A stretch of 5,685 nucleotides of DNA from Thermodesulfovibrionales bacterium. GTDB lineage: Bacteria; Nitrospirota; Thermodesulfovibrionia; Thermodesulfovibrionales; SM23-35. The first letter of the stretch is position 1; every line of letters begins with the position of its first letter. Both the position numbers and the translations under genes were made by a program. A model generated the notes under the pieces. It saw only the letters and a list, made by a program, of their open reading frames with translations, had not been told where the DNA came from and made no database searches. This document shows, in pieces, positions 5,478 to 5,685 of the stretch. The stretch covers positions 1-5,685 of the forward strand of contig JALHSV010000514.1 in assembly GCA_022865525.1 (NCBI GenBank), in the 5' to 3' direction.

Positions 5478-5685
5478 GCTGTTATCAGAGAAAAACGTTC
5501 TTATCACCGGAGCCGGAAAGAATATCGGCAGAAGCATTGCCATTGCAATGGCCGAGCAGGGTGCACATATATTTTTCACTGATATTCATGCGGAACACTG
5601 CGAGAAATTGGAGAAGGAACTCCAGAGGTATACAGGTAAGGTGAAAGGCTTTCTGTCTGACATATCGAAGACCGAAGATATTGAC
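5464..5685 (+). CDS. short-chain dehydrogenase/reductase, 3'-truncated
   Basis: The first 74 residues of an SDR-family NAD(P)-dependent oxidoreductase, cut by the window end; the family is normally about 250 residues. The Rossmann start is NVLITGAGKNIGRSIAIAMA (11-30), where TGAGKNIG (15-22) is the dinucleotide-binding TGxxxGxG motif with Asn (N20) at the middle glycine, a variant I believe occurs in other SDRs. Asp40, at the end of the second beta strand (FFTDIH), suggests a preference for NAD(H) over NADP(H). FLSDIS near the cut matches the usual acidic motif contacting adenine. The catalytic Ser-Tyr-Lys lies outside the window, so the substrate is unknown; a role in making a sugar or other precursor would fit the neighbours. 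The ATG at 5464 is the first start after an in-frame TGA (5440-5442). The nearest purine tract, AGGAAG, is 16 nt away, too far to be convincing. Confidence 0.85.
   Translation, partial: MTGNKLLSEKNVLITGAGKNIGRSIAIAMAEQGAHIFFTDIHAEHCEKLEKELQRYTGKVKGFLSDISKTEDID

Noticed and set aside
1..5685. Mobile elements, CRISPR arrays, tRNA or rRNA genes, riboswitches
   Set aside because: I saw no transposase, terminal inverted repeats, regularly spaced repeats, tRNA-like cloverleaf or rRNA sequence. The coding density leaves no gap longer than about 76 bp.

Overview
The window looks like part of a bacterial gene cluster for building a cell-surface or exported glycan. All eight coding regions lie on the plus strand and are tightly packed. 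The bacterial assignment rests on a sigma70-type promoter (TTGAGA, 18 bp, TATAAT at 871-900), Shine-Dalgarno-like purine tracts at several starts, and stop/start overlaps of the GTGA and ATGA kind. A family-25 glycosyltransferase, typical of lipopolysaccharide pathways, makes a Gram-negative host plausible but does not prove it. I cannot name the species.

Layout: (1) nt 1-888, the 3' part of a GT4 glycosyltransferase whose N-terminus lies outside the window. (2) nt 871-933, a promoter overlapping the end of that gene, with an AT-rich palindrome over its -10 box and a good ribosome binding site. (3) nt 934-1389, a PqqD-like (RRE-type, RiPP recognition element) protein with a distinctive C-terminal tail. 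(4) nt 1386-2504, an HPr-kinase-like P-loop protein that starts with GTG inside the stop codon of the previous gene. (5) nt 2581-3804, a second GT4 enzyme. (6) nt 3825-4571, a GT25 enzyme. (7) nt 4603-5325, a GT2 enzyme. (8) nt 5322-5477, a possible 51-residue basic protein in ATGA overlap with the GT2 gene. (9) nt 5464-5685, the start of a short-chain dehydrogenase/reductase cut by the window end.

The four glycosyltransferases probably add successive sugars to one glycan, and the SDR may make or modify a sugar or other precursor. The part that does not fit plain polysaccharide synthesis is the PqqD-like/HprK-like pair at the head of the promoter-defined unit. PqqD-like domains usually bind leader peptides for modifying enzymes, and HprK homologues are known to phosphorylate peptides in some lasso-peptide clusters. 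Here the RRE domain is fused to a conserved-looking acidic/hydrophobic tail ending in GWP. The linker is encoded across a run of eight G residues, where insertion of one G would stop translation at once and leave a free RRE domain. My best reading of an undescribed system is that this fusion is an acceptor or carrier protein modified by the adjacent kinase and perhaps linked to glycan assembly. That is inference; no experiment or database search supports it here.
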